The position numbers and the translations under genes are program-made. Shown here piece after piece: positions 13,903 to 15,075 of a stretch of 15,075 nt of DNA; position 1 is the stretch's first letter; each line of letters begins with the position of its first letter. Below the pieces are notes generated by a model, which worked only from the letters and a program-made list of their open reading frames with translations, was not told the origin of the DNA and ran no database searches. Source of the stretch: Bacteroidaceae bacterium (GTDB lineage: Bacteria > Bacteroidota > Bacteroidia > Bacteroidales > Bacteroidaceae); contig CAAGDO010000283.1 of the NCBI GenBank assembly GCA_900768625.1, forward strand, positions 1 to 15,075, given 5' to 3'.

Positions 13903-15020
13903 AAAAAGTGATGCTGGTCTTCGGCACACGCCCGGAGGCCATCAAAATGGCCCCTTTGGTGAAAGCCCTGGAGGCCGACACCGAACATTTCCGCACGGTG
14001 GTGACCGTGACGGGACAACATCGTGAGCTGCTCGACAGTGTGCTGCAGCTTTTCGATGTGCACCCACAGTATGACCTCCATATCATGAAGCCGAATCAGG
14101 ACCTCTTCGACATCACCTCACGCATCCTTCTCGGCATGCGCGACGTGCTGGAGAAGGAGTGCCCCGACCTCGTCCTCGTACACGGCGACACGACCACGGC
14201 CATGGCCACCGCCCAGGCGGCCTTCAACAAGCAGATTCCCGTGGGCCACGTCGAAGCAGGCCTGCGCACCTTCAACATCTATTCGCCCTTCCCCGAAGAG
14301 ATGAACCGCAGACAGATCACCTGCCTTTCCACCTATCATTTCTCCCCCACGGCGCTCAACAAGGCCAACCTCCTGAAGGAAGGCATTCCTGAGGACCATA
14401 TCTTCGTGACGGGCAACACCGTCATCGACGCCATGCGCATGACGCTCGACCGCATGGGCATCAGCGCCAACCCTTCGTCGGACCGTCGCATGGTGCTCAT
14501 CACCGGCCACCGACGCGAGAACTTCGGCGAAGGCTTCGACCATATCATGCGTGCCATCAGGCAGCTTGCCGAGAAGTATGCTGACGTGGATTTTGTCTAT
14601 CCTGTCCACCCCAATCCTCAGGTGAGAAAAGCCATCAAGGACGTGTTCGGCATTTCCGACATCAGTGCTTGCAGCATCCCTAACCTCCGTTTCATCGAAC
14701 CCGTGGACTATATCGGCTTCATGCCCCTGCTCGCCCAATCGACCATCGTGTTGACCGACAGCGGCGGTATTCAGGAAGAAGCTCCGGGCTTGGGCAAACC
14801 CGTGTTAGTCATGCGCGACACGACGGAGCGCCCCGAGGCCGTTGAAGCCGGTACGGTGAAACTCGTAGGAACCGAAACGGATCGCATTGTGGCCTCCGTA
14901 TCCGAACTGCTCGACGATCCCGTGGCCTATGCCGCGATGAGCAAAGCCGTGAACCCCTATGGCCACGGAGATGCCTGCCAGCGCATTGTCACGGCCCTGC
15001 GACATATCGAAGTCGTCTAA
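13899..15020 (+). CDS. wecB: UDP-N-acetylglucosamine 2-epimerase (non-hydrolysing)
   Basis: This 373-residue cytoplasmic GT-B-like enzyme interconverts UDP-GlcNAc and UDP-ManNAc and feeds the WecC dehydrogenase. The family's landmarks are present in order: FGTRPEAIKMAPL at the N terminus (Arg11), TGQHRELLD, HGDTTTA (Asp97), HVEAGLRT (Glu119), FPEEMNR (Glu133), TGHRRENFGEGF (His204), and the C-terminal LTDSGGIQEEAPGLGKPVLVMR that binds the UDP moiety. These fit the E. coli WecB residues Asp95, Glu117, Glu131 and His213. Length matches the family (about 375). The 4-bp overlap with wecC implies coupled synthesis of the two enzymes. No odd features. Confidence 0.94.
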   Translation: MKKVMLVFGTRPEAIKMAPLVKALEADTEHFRTVVTVTGQHRELLDSVLQLFDVHPQYDLHIMKPNQDLFDITSRILLGMRDVLEKECPDLVLVHGDTTTAMATAQAAFNKQIPVGHVEAGLRTFNIYSPFPEEMNRRQITCLSTYHFSPTALNKANLLKEGIPEDHIFVTGNTVIDAMRMTLDRMGISANPSSDRRMVLITGHRRENFGEGFDHIMRAIRQLAEKYADVDFVYPVHPNPQVRKAIKDVFGISDISACSIPNLRFIEPVDYIGFMPLLAQSTIVLTDSGGIQEEAPGLGKPVLVMRDTTERPEAVEAGTVKLVGTETDRIVASVSELLDDPVAYAAMSKAVNPYGHGDACQRIVTALRHIEVV

Positions 15021-15075
15021 ACTTTTCTGACGAAGATTTGATTTTAGGTTTTATCTCTTCTAAATTCAATCTTCA
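15021..15075. other. AT-rich tail after wecB with a weak inverted repeat
   Basis: These 55 bp hold no gene. GAAGATT (15032-15038) and AATCTTC (15068-15074) form a 7-bp inverted repeat with a 29-bp T-rich spacer, which may be a weak stem or the start of a structure cut by the window edge. I cannot tell whether the operon continues. Confidence 0.3.

Noticed and set aside
15032..15074. Operon terminator after wecB
   Set aside because: The 7-bp arms are 29 bp apart and the window ends at the right arm, so no terminator can be supported.

Overview
The window is most of a Wzx/Wzy-type surface polysaccharide (capsule or exopolysaccharide) operon, with every gene on the + strand. It very probably comes from the Bacteroidales, perhaps a moderately GC-rich Prevotella relative. 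Reasons: an UpxY-type NusG paralog leads the operon, the Wza-like exporter is a short lipoprotein with a C-terminal membrane anchor, the tyrosine kinase has a Tyr-rich tail, Shine-Dalgarno sites are weak, and the only promoter candidate contains a Bacteroidales TAnnTTTG box. Genus and organism are inferred.

Layout. Positions 1-315 are AT-rich with no convincing gene, ending in the promoter candidate. Positions 316-649 form a leader packed with hairpins before upxY (650-1294). The export and assembly genes follow: wza-like lipoprotein (1291-2136), a 332-bp structured noncoding gap (2137-2468), wzc-like chain-length tyrosine kinase (2469-4586) and Wzx flippase (4587-6122). Next comes an AT-richer patch (about 6121-7680) with a 43-codon ORF remnant, a GT4 glycosyltransferase and the first fifth of a GT2 gene. 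Higher GC resumes inside that GT2 gene (7505-8341). It continues through a second GT4 (8382-9428), an uncharacterised protein that looks like an alpha/alpha-toroid enzyme (9431-10654), the Wzy polymerase (10644-11861), a WecG/TagA-family transferase (11904-12602), UDP-ManNAc dehydrogenase wecC (12676-13902) and UDP-GlcNAc 2-epimerase wecB (13899-15020).

How the genes fit together. WecB and WecC convert UDP-GlcNAc to UDP-ManNAc and then UDP-ManNAcA. The WecG homolog probably adds ManNAcA to a lipid-linked GlcNAc-type primer. Two GT4s and one GT2 would extend the repeat unit, Wzx flips it, Wzy polymerises it, and the Wzc/Wza pair controls length and export. UpxY probably keeps RNA polymerase processive through the roughly 14-kb operon. 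No initiating sugar-phosphate transferase and no UpxZ-like gene are visible in the window.

The least explained elements are the multi-hairpin upxY leader, the wza-wzc gap with repeated complementary segments that can pair in alternative ways, the composition breakpoint inside the GT2 gene, the toroid-like protein, and the His/Tyr tail with non-consensus P-loop of the kinase.
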